64,000 nucleotides of DNA from the NCBI GenBank assembly GCA_946612115.1, contig CAMOEI010000002.1:103956-167955 (forward strand). The letters are read 5' to 3'. The translations under genes were made by a program, and so were the position numbers. The notes beneath the pieces were generated by a model. It made no database searches. It was not told the origin of the DNA and worked only from the letters and a program-made list of their open reading frames with translations. Origin of the DNA: an uncultured Caryophanales bacterium (GTDB lineage: Bacteria; Bacillota_I; Bacilli_A; RFN20; CAG-826). This document shows positions 19,181-29,223 of the stretch, piece after piece; within the stretch, counting starts at the first letter, position 1, and each line of letters opens with the position of its first letter.

Positions 19181-19904
19181 ACTCTAATTGAGAGAACACT
19201 TTCCCAACAGGTTCATTTATTTCTAATGTAATTCTTTGTCTGACTGGAATATGTGTTTTATTTATAACAACAATTTTATCTCCATTAAAGTAATTAATTA
19301 ATCCGCTTGCGGGATATACAGATAATGAAGTTCCTCCGATGATAATTAAATCAGCGTTACTAATCGCATTGATTGCCGCTTCGATGTCATTACTGTCTAA
19401 TCCTTCTTCATATAGGACAACATCAGGCTTAACTAATCCTCCACATTTAGGACATAGAGGAACTTCTCCTAGATTAAGTAATTCATCTAAATTGTATTTA
19501 GCCCCGCAGTTTAAACAGGTATTTCGATGAATTGAGCCGTGTAGTTCAATGACATTTTTGGAGCCCGCTAATTGGTGGAGTCCATCGATATTTTGAGTGA
19601 TAATAGTGAGATCTTTTTTCTTTTCTAATCTTGCTAAATATTTATGAGCCTCATTCGGCTTAGCGGATTTATTAATCATGAATTCACGATAAAACTTGTA
19701 GAAAGTTTTTGTTTCATGGAAGAAATATGTATGAGAAAGCATCTCTTCATATGGACGGCCATATTTAGATTTTAAAGAATATAGCCCGTCTTCACTTCTA
19801 AAATCCTTAATCCCACTTTCAGTGGATACTCCTGCTCCGCCGAAAAAGACGATATGTTTAGAAGTGTTAATTAGATGCTGAAGTCTTTCAATTTCGATTT
19901 CCAT
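19179..19904 (-). CDS. cobB: NAD-dependent protein deacylase, SIR2 family
   Basis: FFGGAGVSTESGIKDFRS, TQNIDGLHQLAGS, ELHGS, CxxC...CxxC, IGGTSLSVYPASGL. Confidence 0.95.
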   Translation of the reverse strand: MEIEIERLQHLINTSKHIVFFGGAGVSTESGIKDFRSEDGLYSLKSKYGRPYEEMLSHTYFFHETKTFYKFYREFMINKSAKPNEAHKYLARLEKKKDLTIITQNIDGLHQLAGSKNVIELHGSIHRNTCLNCGAKYNLDELLNLGEVPLCPKCGGLVKPDVVLYEEGLDSNDIEAAINAISNADLIIIGGTSLSVYPASGLINYFNGDKIVVINKTHIPVRQRITLEINEPVGKVFSQLE

Positions 19905-19908
19905 AACA

Positions 19909-19934
19909 TAAAAAGGCCGTTATAGGCCTTATTA
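19909..19934 (-). terminator. Terminator between HIT and sirtuin genes
   Basis: AAGGCCgttataGGCCTT. Confidence 0.6.
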
Positions 19935-20342
19935 TAATTGTTCCTTAATCTTCTTAGCAATCGCTGGTAAATTAAGTCCCTCGCTATTATTTTTCATTTC
20001 AAGGATAAATCCTTCGCTTCCCTCATAGCGAGGAATGACGTGAACGTGGAAGTGCATGACTGTTTGTCCGCTTGCAGGATAGCAGTTAGTTAAAATATTA
20101 ACTCCATTTGCTCCTAATAATTTAACGGATACTTGGCCAATCTTTTGAGCGACATCCATTACTTTATGCATCTCTTCTTGAGGTGTAGTTAAGAAATTTT
20201 CGTGATGTTTTTTAGAAACCACTAATGTGTGTCCTTTAGTTACTTGAGAAATATCAAGGAAGGCTAATACGTCATCGTCTTCATAAATTTTATGGCAAGG
20301 AATTTCCCCGTCGATAATTTTGCAAAAAATATCTTTTTCCAT
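19932..20342 (-). CDS. HIT family hydrolase
   Basis: CKIIDGEIPCHKIYEDDDVLAFLDISQVTKGHTLVVSKKH; HFHVHVIPR; start moved to 20342. Confidence 0.93.
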   Translation of the reverse strand: MEKDIFCKIIDGEIPCHKIYEDDDVLAFLDISQVTKGHTLVVSKKHHENFLTTPQEEMHKVMDVAQKIGQVSVKLLGANGVNILTNCYPASGQTVMHFHVHVIPRYEGSEGFILEMKNNSEGLNLPAIAKKIKEQL

Positions 20343-20373
20343 ATTTTCAATTACCTCGAAATTATTATATAAC

Positions 20374-20401
20374 AAAAACCAGACGCGTGAGCATCTGGTT
20401 A
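20374..20401 (-). terminator. Terminator of the lipoprotein pair (minus strand)
   Basis: AACCAGA...TCTGGTT with T-run on minus strand. Confidence 0.7.
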
Positions 20402-20412
20402 ATTGTTTTTTA

Positions 20413-22368
20413 TTATTTAAATAAATCTGGATAGTTTTCTTTGAAGTAGTCGTAGACACTTTGATCGTGGAATTTAACAGACATTTCTTCTAACCAGTGT
20501 GTCTTACTAAGTGTGGAATAGTTGCCGGTTTCGCCAACTTTCTTCGCAATAGTATCGATAACTGTGTTGAGGAATTCTTGTCCACGTGTGTTAGCATAGC
20601 TACTACTAGATTGACTATTTCTTAATTTGACGTCTTTAACAGCTTCTTTAACTTGGACGATATAGTAAGCACTTCCATCGTCGTAGACGATATCGTTCTT
20701 ATAATCATCTTCAGCGTATTGACCTTCAAATTTTAAGAAGTATGCACCGTTAATGGAACATAAGAAGTCCTTTTCAGCTGGTGCTGGTTTATCTCTTAAT
20801 TTCCAAGTGACGTTTTCACCATTGACAGTTGATTCAAATCTATCAGCTGCGGCAAGTTTAGCATATTCATCGTCGATAGTCTTTTGAGCAACACCATCTT
20901 CGGTCTTACCGATTTCAACTTTGTTGTTAGCAACAGATAAGGTGAATAATCTATCGGTAATGGTGCTTGGTAAACTTGGTGCTGTGGATTGAATATACCA
21001 ACCTTTGGTGATGGATTCGATTTGAGAAATCTTAATGGTTTCTTGATCTAATCCTTCTTCGAGTGTACGTGTGCCACTGTCGGTGTATTTAGAATATAAA
21101 TCTCTATCGAGTTCAACGTAATTGTTGACATTCTTTAAGACTTTTTCATATTCTTCGATTAAGTCACCATAAGAAGTATTCTTATAGTATGTTTCACCAC
21201 TGAGAGTACCTGTAGAAGTTTGATAAACGTCACTAGCTGCGGTATTTAAGTCTTCAACGATGGCTTTTGCATCAGTGTTAGCTTGAATTTCACCATATAA
21301 ACCTTTAGCGACAGTTGCATAGGTTTCGAATAAGGTATCAAATCTATCTTCGATAACTTCTTTATCGGTTTCAAGTTTAGCACCTGTAGGAGCGTAAGAA
21401 TAAATCTTGTTAACTAAGTGTTGAACTAATCTATCAGCGTTTAAGGAGTTAGAGGAATATTTCTCAATCTTGAGAACGTTAATTTCTCTTGCTCTAGAAT
21501 TTCTAATCGCAGATAAATCTTCATCTAATAAATATTGTTCGATTAATAAATCGTTATAGATGGATTCAACGATTTCGTCTTCAACATAGGTGTATTTCAC
21601 TGCAGCGTATTGTTCGCTTGTAGTGCAAGTAGTACTATCTTGATAGTACGCTCTTGTTAAGATTCCTTCATCGAAGACATCTTCTTCTTCGACTGTGTAC
21701 GAAACAATTTGTTTTTTGTAGTCAGTTTTACTTCTTTCGAAGTTAACTTTCTTACCGTCTTCATATAAAGCTTTTAAGAGTTTACCTTCATCGAAGTAGC
21801 TTCTTGAAGTATAGGTACCGCTTTTAACTTTAGAGAACATATTGGAGCAGATTCTCTTTTCAATATCTTCCCATTTGGTTTTGACGTTTTGCTTTTCGAC
21901 TGTGCATGGTTCAAAGTTCTCATCAGTAACTTCGTTTCCATTATCGTCGACGTGTTTGCCATCATCGTTATAGTTCCAGTATGCTTTGTGAGCTCTAATA
22001 AATGCTTTTAAATTATTAACTTTTTCAGCAGGAGCTCCATCAGCAGTTCCTTCCCAAGCTTCCTTTAAGGTAATTTCGGTTGAACCGGAATCTCTAGTGA
22101 TTGGGTTATAAACACCATAGACGCTTTCAGCATAAGCATATAAAACTTTAGATAATGTTTTACTTGCAACGCTTCCATCGTGCATAGCATCATAAATGAT
22201 GCTTAAGACGTTGTGATGAATATCTTCGCCTGCTCCATTAATAGTGATGATTGGAGAATCATAATTACTTGGTTTGGCGTAGATTTCACTTGTAGAGGAA
22301 TTACATGCGGTTAAGGATAATAATCCAAGTGTTGATAAGACCGCTAATTTAGTGAACTTATTTGACAT
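20413..22368 (-). CDS. Secreted lipoprotein, probable divergent PrsA/SurA-like foldase paralog
   Basis: Lipobox (LSLTAC); long helical protein, next to a parvulin-like lipoprotein with 11-nt overlap; start moved to 22368 (MSNKFTK) with GGAGG upstream. Confidence 0.55.
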   Translation of the reverse strand: MSNKFTKLAVLSTLGLLSLTACNSSTSEIYAKPSNYDSPIITINGAGEDIHHNVLSIIYDAMHDGSVASKTLSKVLYAYAESVYGVYNPITRDSGSTEITLKEAWEGTADGAPAEKVNNLKAFIRAHKAYWNYNDDGKHVDDNGNEVTDENFEPCTVEKQNVKTKWEDIEKRICSNMFSKVKSGTYTSRSYFDEGKLLKALYEDGKKVNFERSKTDYKKQIVSYTVEEEDVFDEGILTRAYYQDSTTCTTSEQYAAVKYTYVEDEIVESIYNDLLIEQYLLDEDLSAIRNSRAREINVLKIEKYSSNSLNADRLVQHLVNKIYSYAPTGAKLETDKEVIEDRFDTLFETYATVAKGLYGEIQANTDAKAIVEDLNTAASDVYQTSTGTLSGETYYKNTSYGDLIEEYEKVLKNVNNYVELDRDLYSKYTDSGTRTLEEGLDQETIKISQIESITKGWYIQSTAPSLPSTITDRLFTLSVANNKVEIGKTEDGVAQKTIDDEYAKLAAADRFESTVNGENVTWKLRDKPAPAEKDFLCSINGAYFLKFEGQYAEDDYKNDIVYDDGSAYYIVQVKEAVKDVKLRNSQSSSSYANTRGQEFLNTVIDTIAKKVGETGNYSTLSKTHWLEEMSVKFHDQSVYDYFKENYPDLFK

Positions 22369-24406
22369 AGCAGTATCCTCCTGAATCTTTATCAAAGAGA
22401 TCTTTGTTGGTGTCGTTGAATCTAAATGCACAGGTTGTGTGAATCATGGCGTCTTCCATGTTTCTAACTGTGTTTTGATATCTAAGCATCATGAGGTATG
22501 TTCTCCATGCTTCATTAATGCTTTCATCTTGAGAGGCACTTGCTTTTTCTCTTAATAAATCGATGTGATCTTTGATATTTTTGGCGACTGCTGGATTAGT
22601 ATAAGTAACCTTATCTTTTAAATCTTCTGTACCTAAAAGGTATTCAAAGATTCTGTAATCGTATGCAGCGTCGAATTTGTCGGTTGATTTGATTTCGTTT
22701 TTGATATCGTTTGCTCTTTCTGTATATGTGGAGATATCACGGTTTTTCACCATTTCGACATAGGTTTCTTTGCCGGTTGGGAATTCTGCTTCACCTGGTA
22801 AAGCGGTGGTGTAGTATTCATCTAATGTTGTTTGCTCTTTGCCAACTAACTTGTTGGTTTCATAGAAAACAGATTTTCTCATGGTCATGAAGTGAATACC
22901 GGCTTCGCTTCTAACACCGATGATGACGTTTCCTTGTTGATCGCAAAGAACTTTCTTTCCTAAACCTTCGATAGCATCTTTAAAGTTATGTTTTGCTAAA
23001 GATAAGTTATCTTCAGTTGGTTTGTCGTCGTCATCAAGATATTGGTGACCAGTTTCACCTTCTTTGAACTTGTGAGCCTCTAGGGTGATTGTGTCGTGTT
23101 CAACATCAGCACCTTCGGTGTAAACTAAGTCTTCATTTGTAATTACAAATGGAGAGTGGAAGTTTAAGAATTGGTTGAATAACACGTTACGTGGTAAGGC
23201 GATATCACCAGCGTCTGGTGCTTCAGTACCAATCTTGGTTTCCTTAGCGTTTAATCCAATTAATTGGAAGACACGATATGGGATTGTAGGAATCTTTGTG
23301 AATCCACCTAAGCCAACATCAGCGGCTGTTTTTACATTGCCGACCATTGTTTCTTGGATGACATTGTCGACCTTCTCATAAATATGAGTTGGATCAGTTT
23401 CTGTACCTGCAGCAGTGGAATCAACTTTGGTAAGAATTTCTGTACTAACAACTTGATCCTCAGCGTTTTTCTTATAAAGACCAAATGCTTTATAGGCTTC
23501 GAAGTTTTCGTTGTTATGGCTGTTGACGCCACTTAAAAGTGCATCATAAGCATAAATACCTAATTTGAATTCATTGTAGAAGCTTGTCTTTGTGGTCATA
23601 ATGCCAACGTCACCATATTTGGTGTTGGAACCATCATCATTGAGATTTGAATTACCTGCAACAGATTCAAATGTTCCTTCCATTAATTGACGGACATTGT
23701 TCCATAATTTAATTGCTTCTGCTTCAGAAATGGTACCTCTGACATAGTCAGTAGCGCCTGCGCTTTCAAGTTTAACTAATGAGTGAAGAATGTGATATGG
23801 GAAAACAGCGTTCACGTTTTCGGTAACTGGAGCAACTGTTTGCCATTTGGTCACGTTGTGATCTTCATCATAGACTGCTTTTTCACCGATAAATTCTTGT
23901 TTTAAATCTGGTGCGTATTGTTTGTAATACCAGTCTGTGAGAGCGTCTTTTTCTAATTCATATAAGAATTTTAATTTAAGCTCTTTTTTAGTTTTGACGT
24001 TGTTGGATTCGAGAATCTTTTTCCATTCAGCGTCGAAATCGCCGTTAGAGCCCGCGTTGTCTCTTGCTTGTTGAATAAGAGTATTAACTTTTTCGTCGGC
24101 CTCTTTTTCTAAAGTTTCAATCTTTTTAATGCTCGTTGTCTTGCTTAGATTTGGATATTCATATCTAATTAAGGCTTCAAGGATTGCATTGTAATACAAT
24201 GTTGTTCCTTCAGAGCTTTCGCCGTACTTGCTATAGAGCTCATCAATGTTGATTTCAATTTTTTCAGTTGACTTGTTATAGCCAATGATGTCGACGATTG
24301 ATGTCTTGCTATTGGTCACTTTTGCTGTGCCAGTAGAACAAGATGTCAATGCAAGTGCACCGATGAAACTAGTAACTAAACCGATAGATAGTTTACTTTT
24401 TTTCAT
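22358..24406 (-). CDS. Lipoprotein with divergent parvulin-type PPIase-like domain (PrsA-like)
   Basis: Lipobox (LALTSC); VFPYHILHSLVK...ISEAEAIKLWNNVRQLMEGTFESVAGNSNLNDDGSNTKYGDVGIMTTKTSFYNEFKLGIYAYD follows the HILVK...A......l..G..F..lA...S.....GD.G......f..eF.....a parvulin pattern. Confidence 0.65.
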   Translation of the reverse strand: MKKSKLSIGLVTSFIGALALTSCSTGTAKVTNSKTSIVDIIGYNKSTEKIEINIDELYSKYGESSEGTTLYYNAILEALIRYEYPNLSKTTSIKKIETLEKEADEKVNTLIQQARDNAGSNGDFDAEWKKILESNNVKTKKELKLKFLYELEKDALTDWYYKQYAPDLKQEFIGEKAVYDEDHNVTKWQTVAPVTENVNAVFPYHILHSLVKLESAGATDYVRGTISEAEAIKLWNNVRQLMEGTFESVAGNSNLNDDGSNTKYGDVGIMTTKTSFYNEFKLGIYAYDALLSGVNSHNNENFEAYKAFGLYKKNAEDQVVSTEILTKVDSTAAGTETDPTHIYEKVDNVIQETMVGNVKTAADVGLGGFTKIPTIPYRVFQLIGLNAKETKIGTEAPDAGDIALPRNVLFNQFLNFHSPFVITNEDLVYTEGADVEHDTITLEAHKFKEGETGHQYLDDDDKPTEDNLSLAKHNFKDAIEGLGKKVLCDQQGNVIIGVRSEAGIHFMTMRKSVFYETNKLVGKEQTTLDEYYTTALPGEAEFPTGKETYVEMVKNRDISTYTERANDIKNEIKSTDKFDAAYDYRIFEYLLGTEDLKDKVTYTNPAVAKNIKDHIDLLREKASASQDESINEAWRTYLMMLRYQNTVRNMEDAMIHTTCAFRFNDTNKDLFDKDSGGYCYVK

Positions 24407-24582
24407 CTTTTAGTCTCCTTTTTTAAATACATAGCGTGTCTATTTTAATAAATTGTATTTTCGCGTGCAATAATAATTTTAATTATTTGGTGTGTATATG
24501 CGCGTCCTAGAATGATTTTTTTGCATATTGTTTGCCTTATATTATCGATTTAATTACAATAAAACGGCATTGAGGTGAGAAT

Positions 24583-25401
24583 ATGGCGACATTAAAAATT
24601 AAAAACCTACATGTTGAAGTTGAAGGAAAGGAAATTCTCAAAGGAGTAAATGTCTCAATTAGCGAAGGCGAAACTGTGGCGCTACTCGGTCCAAACGGAC
24701 ACGGAAAATCCACACTTTTAAACGCGATCATGGGTCATCCAAGATACAAAATTACTCAAGGAAGTATTTATTTAGATGACATTGATATTACTAACTTAAC
24801 TCCTGATGAAAGAGCTAGAGCTGGTTTGTTTTTAGCATTACAAAATCCAGCGGAAGTTCCAGGCGTTATTAACTCTGATTTTTTAAGAGCAGCGGTTAAT
24901 GCGACTAGAGAAGAAAAAGTCAGCACTTATAAATTTTATAAGATGCTTGATTCTGCAGTTAAGGAAGTGAAGATGCCTTTTGATTTAGCAACTAGAAGTT
25001 TAAATGAAGGTTTCAGTGGTGGAGAAAAGAAAAGAAACGAGATTCTCCAAATGCTTTTACTCGAACCAAAAATCGCCATGCTTGATGAAATCGATTCTGG
25101 ACTTGATGTTGATGCGATTCAAATCGTCGCTGATGTTATCAAACAAGAAAAAGAAAAAGGAAGAGGCTTCTTAGTCATTTCTCACTACGCTAGATTATTT
25201 GATTTAATACAACCTACAAGAGCAATCGTTATGATCAACGGAAAAATCGTGTTAGATGGTGGAGTTGACCTCATCAAACGAATTGATCAAACTGGTTATG
25301 AATTTATCAAGACTGAACTAGGAATCTCAATTGAAAAAGAATCTAGCAATATGAACGAGGTTTCTATCGGCTCTTGTGCGGTTAAAGACGCCATTAAATA
25401 A
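24583..25401 (+). CDS. sufC: Fe-S cluster assembly ATPase SufC
   Basis: LLGPNGHGKSTL, GLFLALQNPAEVPGV, FSGGEKKRNEILQM. Confidence 0.96.
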   Translation: MATLKIKNLHVEVEGKEILKGVNVSISEGETVALLGPNGHGKSTLLNAIMGHPRYKITQGSIYLDDIDITNLTPDERARAGLFLALQNPAEVPGVINSDFLRAAVNATREEKVSTYKFYKMLDSAVKEVKMPFDLATRSLNEGFSGGEKKRNEILQMLLLEPKIAMLDEIDSGLDVDAIQIVADVIKQEKEKGRGFLVISHYARLFDLIQPTRAIVMINGKIVLDGGVDLIKRIDQTGYEFIKTELGISIEKESSNMNEVSIGSCAVKDAIK

Positions 25402-25403
25402 AT

Positions 25404-26171
25404 ATGAATAAAGTTGAAATTAGAGAAAGCAAATACATCGATTGTTCACTTTTAGATAATGAGAGTGAGTTTTTGGTTTTAGCAAAAGAACCAATAAAGC
25501 TCACATTGCTAAACTTAAAAGAAGAATGCAAACTTCATTTTGATGTTATAGATAATGTATTTTTGCAATTATCAATTTTCTCTAATAATCAAATCAAATC
25601 ATTAAAAATTACGGCAAATATCGGTGAAAATGCAAAAATTCTTACTTATTTTGCAGATTTTAGTAAAGAACAATGTAAGATTGACGCTGAGATAAATTTA
25701 AACAAAGAACAGGCTACTTGCGAGTGGCATTTAGCTAGCTTAACTAGTGGCTTAGATAATAAACAAATTGCTGTTTCAATCTACCATAATTCTCCACTAA
25801 CTTTTGGCAAAATTGATAATTATGGTGTTTGTAAGGATAATTCGAGATTACTCTTCTCAGGCACCTCCCATATTATTAAGGGATCGCACAAATCTACATC
25901 TCATCAAAACGCCAAAATTATGGTCTTTGACCAAGGTGCAATTGGCAGCGCGAAACCAATATTAAAGATTGATGAAAATGATATCGAAGCAAGCCATGCA
26001 GCAGTGGTTGGAAAGATAAGTGATGAACACTTATTCTATTTAACCTCTCGTGGCCTATCTATGGATGAGGCAAAATCCCTCATTACCTTAGGCTATTTAA
26101 AACCTATTTTAGTGGGCTTTGATGAAGATATTCAAAAACAAATCGACGCAATTATTGAGGAAAATAAATAA
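25404..26171 (+). CDS. sufD: Fe-S cluster assembly protein SufD (short form)
   Basis: SufBD core C-terminus: ASHAAVVGKISDEHLFYLTSRGLSMDEAKSLITLGYLKPI. Confidence 0.88.
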   Translation: MNKVEIRESKYIDCSLLDNESEFLVLAKEPIKLTLLNLKEECKLHFDVIDNVFLQLSIFSNNQIKSLKITANIGENAKILTYFADFSKEQCKIDAEINLNKEQATCEWHLASLTSGLDNKQIAVSIYHNSPLTFGKIDNYGVCKDNSRLLFSGTSHIIKGSHKSTSHQNAKIMVFDQGAIGSAKPILKIDENDIEASHAAVVGKISDEHLFYLTSRGLSMDEAKSLITLGYLKPILVGFDEDIQKQIDAIIEENK

Positions 26172-27406
26172 TGTATAACATTGATGAAGTAAGAAAACAG
26201 TTTCCAATGTTGAATAATAAGAAAATGCAAGGTAAGCCACTTGTCTTTTTAGATAATGCTTCAACTACATTTAAGCCTCAACGTGTCATCGATAAGATGA
26301 ATTACTATTACACCGAAATTAATAGTAACTCACATCGCGGAGATTATGACCTTTGTTATCTAGTGGATAATGAAGTTTCTAAAGCAAGAGAATTAGTGGC
26401 TAACTTTGTTAACGCCGATGTAAACGAGGTTGTTTTTACTGCAGGTGATACTGAGGCACTTAATCTTATTGCCTATGGCTACTGCTTAGACAATTTAAAG
26501 AAAGATGATGTAATTTTATTAAGTTTATCTGAACATGCTAGCAATGTTTTACCTTGGTATCGCATTTGTGAATTAACTGGTGCTAAAGTTGAATTCATTG
26601 AATTAGAAAATGGTAGAGTTACTGTTAAAACAGTAAGAAAAGCCTTTGAAAAACAGAGAAATGTTAAATTAGTCGCTTTAGCGGCGGTTGGTAATGTTTT
26701 AGGTTACGCCATCGATGTTAAGGGAATTACAAAAGTCGTTCATGAACATAACGCTATTATGGTGGTAGATGGAGCTCAATCTGTTCCTCACCAAGTGACT
26801 GATTTTAAAGATTTAGATTGTGACTTTTTAACTTTCTCAGGACATAAAATGTGCGCTCCTAATGGAGTAGGTGTTCTCGTTGGTAAAAAAGAATTGCTCG
26901 ATAAGATGTCTACTTTCCATTTAGGTGGAGGAATGAATGTGAAATTCTTCCCTAGTGGAGAATATATTCCTAGTGAAGCACCTATTAAATTTGAAGCTGG
27001 AACTTTAAATATTCCTGCGATTATGGGCTTAGGAGAAGCTGTTAAATTCTTACATGAATTAGGAATGGAAAATATTCATAAACACGACGAAGAACTTTTT
27101 GATTATGCGATTAAAGAATTAGAAAATTGTGACGATATTGTTATTTATAACAAAGATAGTAGGAACGGTATTATTTCCTTTAATCGCAAAGGTGTCTTTG
27201 CGCAAGATGAAGCAACCTTATTAAATTCAAAAGGAATCGCTGTTAGAAGTGGACAACACTGCGCGAAGATGATTGATGAAGTTATTGGTGCTCCTGCTAC
27301 TGTAAGATTATCAACATACTTATATACAACAAAAGAAGAGATTGATGCTTTTGTTAATGAAATTAAAAATGGAGGAGATATTTTAGATGCCTATTTCTTT
27401 AACTAA
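26171..27406 (+). CDS. sufS: Cysteine desulfurase SufS
   Basis: FLDNASTTFKP, SHRGDYDLCYLVD, VVDGAQSVPH, FSGHKMCAPNGVGVL, VRSGQHCA. Confidence 0.96.
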   Translation: MYNIDEVRKQFPMLNNKKMQGKPLVFLDNASTTFKPQRVIDKMNYYYTEINSNSHRGDYDLCYLVDNEVSKARELVANFVNADVNEVVFTAGDTEALNLIAYGYCLDNLKKDDVILLSLSEHASNVLPWYRICELTGAKVEFIELENGRVTVKTVRKAFEKQRNVKLVALAAVGNVLGYAIDVKGITKVVHEHNAIMVVDGAQSVPHQVTDFKDLDCDFLTFSGHKMCAPNGVGVLVGKKELLDKMSTFHLGGGMNVKFFPSGEYIPSEAPIKFEAGTLNIPAIMGLGEAVKFLHELGMENIHKHDEELFDYAIKELENCDDIVIYNKDSRNGIISFNRKGVFAQDEATLLNSKGIAVRSGQHCAKMIDEVIGAPATVRLSTYLYTTKEEIDAFVNEIKNGGDILDAYFFN

Positions 27407-27821
27407 TGAAATGATGAGGGCGGTCATTATGGATCACTCCTCTAATCCAAATAATAAACACCTTCCTAAAGGAGACGGATATGAAAAAATTCATATGCAC
27501 TCCGATAACTGCATAGATGACATCGATGTCTATTTTAAATTAGATAATGACAAAGTCATTGATAGTTGTTTTGAAGGAGTGGCGTGCACAATTTCATTAA
27601 GCAGCACTGATATTATGTGTGACTTAATTAAAGGAAAAAGTAAAAAAGAAGCATTGTATATGATTGAGCAATATGAACATATGATGCACGAAGAACCATT
27701 TGATGAAGATGTTTTAGATGAGGCAATTGTTTTTATCAATACAAGCAAACAAGCTGCGAGAATTAGATGTGCAACCATAGGTTGGAACGCAGCAAAAGAA
27801 GTTTTAAAGGATCGTAAATAA
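27387..27821 (+). CDS. sufU: Fe-S assembly scaffold/sulfurtransferase SufU
   Basis: [53 protein letters not shown]. Confidence 0.93.
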   Translation: MPISLTNEMMRAVIMDHSSNPNNKHLPKGDGYEKIHMHSDNCIDDIDVYFKLDNDKVIDSCFEGVACTISLSSTDIMCDLIKGKSKKEALYMIEQYEHMMHEEPFDEDVLDEAIVFINTSKQAARIRCATIGWNAAKEVLKDRK

Positions 27822-27823
27822 TC

Positions 27824-29221
27824 ATGTCAGACGATATTAAATTTCAAGAAGATTATAAATACGGATTTAAAGACGAAGACGTCTCTATTTTAAAAACTGA
27901 AAAAGGTTTAACTGAAGAGACAGTTCGTCAGATTTCAAAATACAAAAATGAACCTGAATGGATGTTGGAATTTAGACTAAAGGCTCTTAGAAGCTTTTAT
28001 GCGATGCCAATGCCTAATTATGGTCCAGATTTAAGCGAACTTGATTTTGATAGTTACACTTATTTCACTAGACCAAGTGAGAAAGAAGTTAAATCATGGG
28101 ATGAAGTTCCAGAAACTATTAAAAATACTTTTGATAAATTAGGAATTCCTGAAGCTGAACAAAAATATTTAGCGGGTGTTTCCACTCAATATGAAAGTGA
28201 AGTTGTTTATCACAATATGCTTAAAGAAATTGAAGATAAAGGTGTTATTTTCCTTTCCACTGATATGGGATTAAAACTTTATCCAGAATTATTTAAAAAA
28301 TATTTCTCCACAGTTATCCCAGTTGCCGATAATAAATTCTCCGCTTTAAATGGAGCGGTTTGGAGTGGTGGAAGTTTTATCTATGTTCCTAAAGGAGTGC
28401 ATTTAGATAAACCTTTACAATCATATTTTAGAATTAATAACGAAAAGTCTGGTCAATTTGAAAGAACTTTAATCATTGTTGATGAAGGAGCGGATGTCCA
28501 CTATGTGGAAGGTTGTACCGCACCAACATATTCCAAAGAATCTCTTCACGCTGCTGTCGTGGAAATTATTGTTTTAAAAAACGGCAAATGCCGCTACTCA
28601 ACAGTCCAAAACTGGTCGACAAATATTGTTAATCTAGTTACCAAAAGAGCAGTTTGCTATGAAAACGCAACTATGGAGTGGATTGATGGAAATATCGGTA
28701 GCCAAGTAAATATGAAATATCCTGCCTGTATCTTAAAAGGTAAAGGCGCTAAAGGAACATGTATTTCTATTGCTGTTGCAGGAAAAGGTCAATATCAAGA
28801 TGCTGGAGCGAGAATGATTCATGAAGCTGATGAAACAACTAGCACCATCATCTCTAAATCTATTGTTAAAAATGGTGGAGTCGCGAATTATCGCGGCACT
28901 GTTAGACATAAAGAAGGTGCTAAAAACTGCCGTAGTCACGTTGAATGCGACACTTTGATTTTAGATCACCTCTCTAGAAGTGATACGATTCCTACTAATG
29001 AAGTTAAAAATAATTCAAGTTATATAGAACATGAAGCCACTGTCAGTAAGATTAATGAAGATCAACTTTTCTACCTTATGAGTAGAGGTATCTCAGAAAA
29101 AGATGCGACTCAAATGATTATTATGGGCTTTATCGAACCATTTAGTAGAGAACTCCCAATGGAGTACGCTGTTGAACTTAACCATCTTATTAAGATGGAT
29201 ATGGAAGGAAGCGTCGGTTAG
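27824..29221 (+). CDS. sufB: Fe-S cluster assembly protein SufB
   Basis: SVQNWS-like [59 protein letters not shown]. Confidence 0.96.
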   Translation: MSDDIKFQEDYKYGFKDEDVSILKTEKGLTEETVRQISKYKNEPEWMLEFRLKALRSFYAMPMPNYGPDLSELDFDSYTYFTRPSEKEVKSWDEVPETIKNTFDKLGIPEAEQKYLAGVSTQYESEVVYHNMLKEIEDKGVIFLSTDMGLKLYPELFKKYFSTVIPVADNKFSALNGAVWSGGSFIYVPKGVHLDKPLQSYFRINNEKSGQFERTLIIVDEGADVHYVEGCTAPTYSKESLHAAVVEIIVLKNGKCRYSTVQNWSTNIVNLVTKRAVCYENATMEWIDGNIGSQVNMKYPACILKGKGAKGTCISIAVAGKGQYQDAGARMIHEADETTSTIISKSIVKNGGVANYRGTVRHKEGAKNCRSHVECDTLILDHLSRSDTIPTNEVKNNSSYIEHEATVSKINEDQLFYLMSRGISEKDATQMIIMGFIEPFSRELPMEYAVELNHLIKMDMEGSVG

Positions 29222-29223
29222 AG

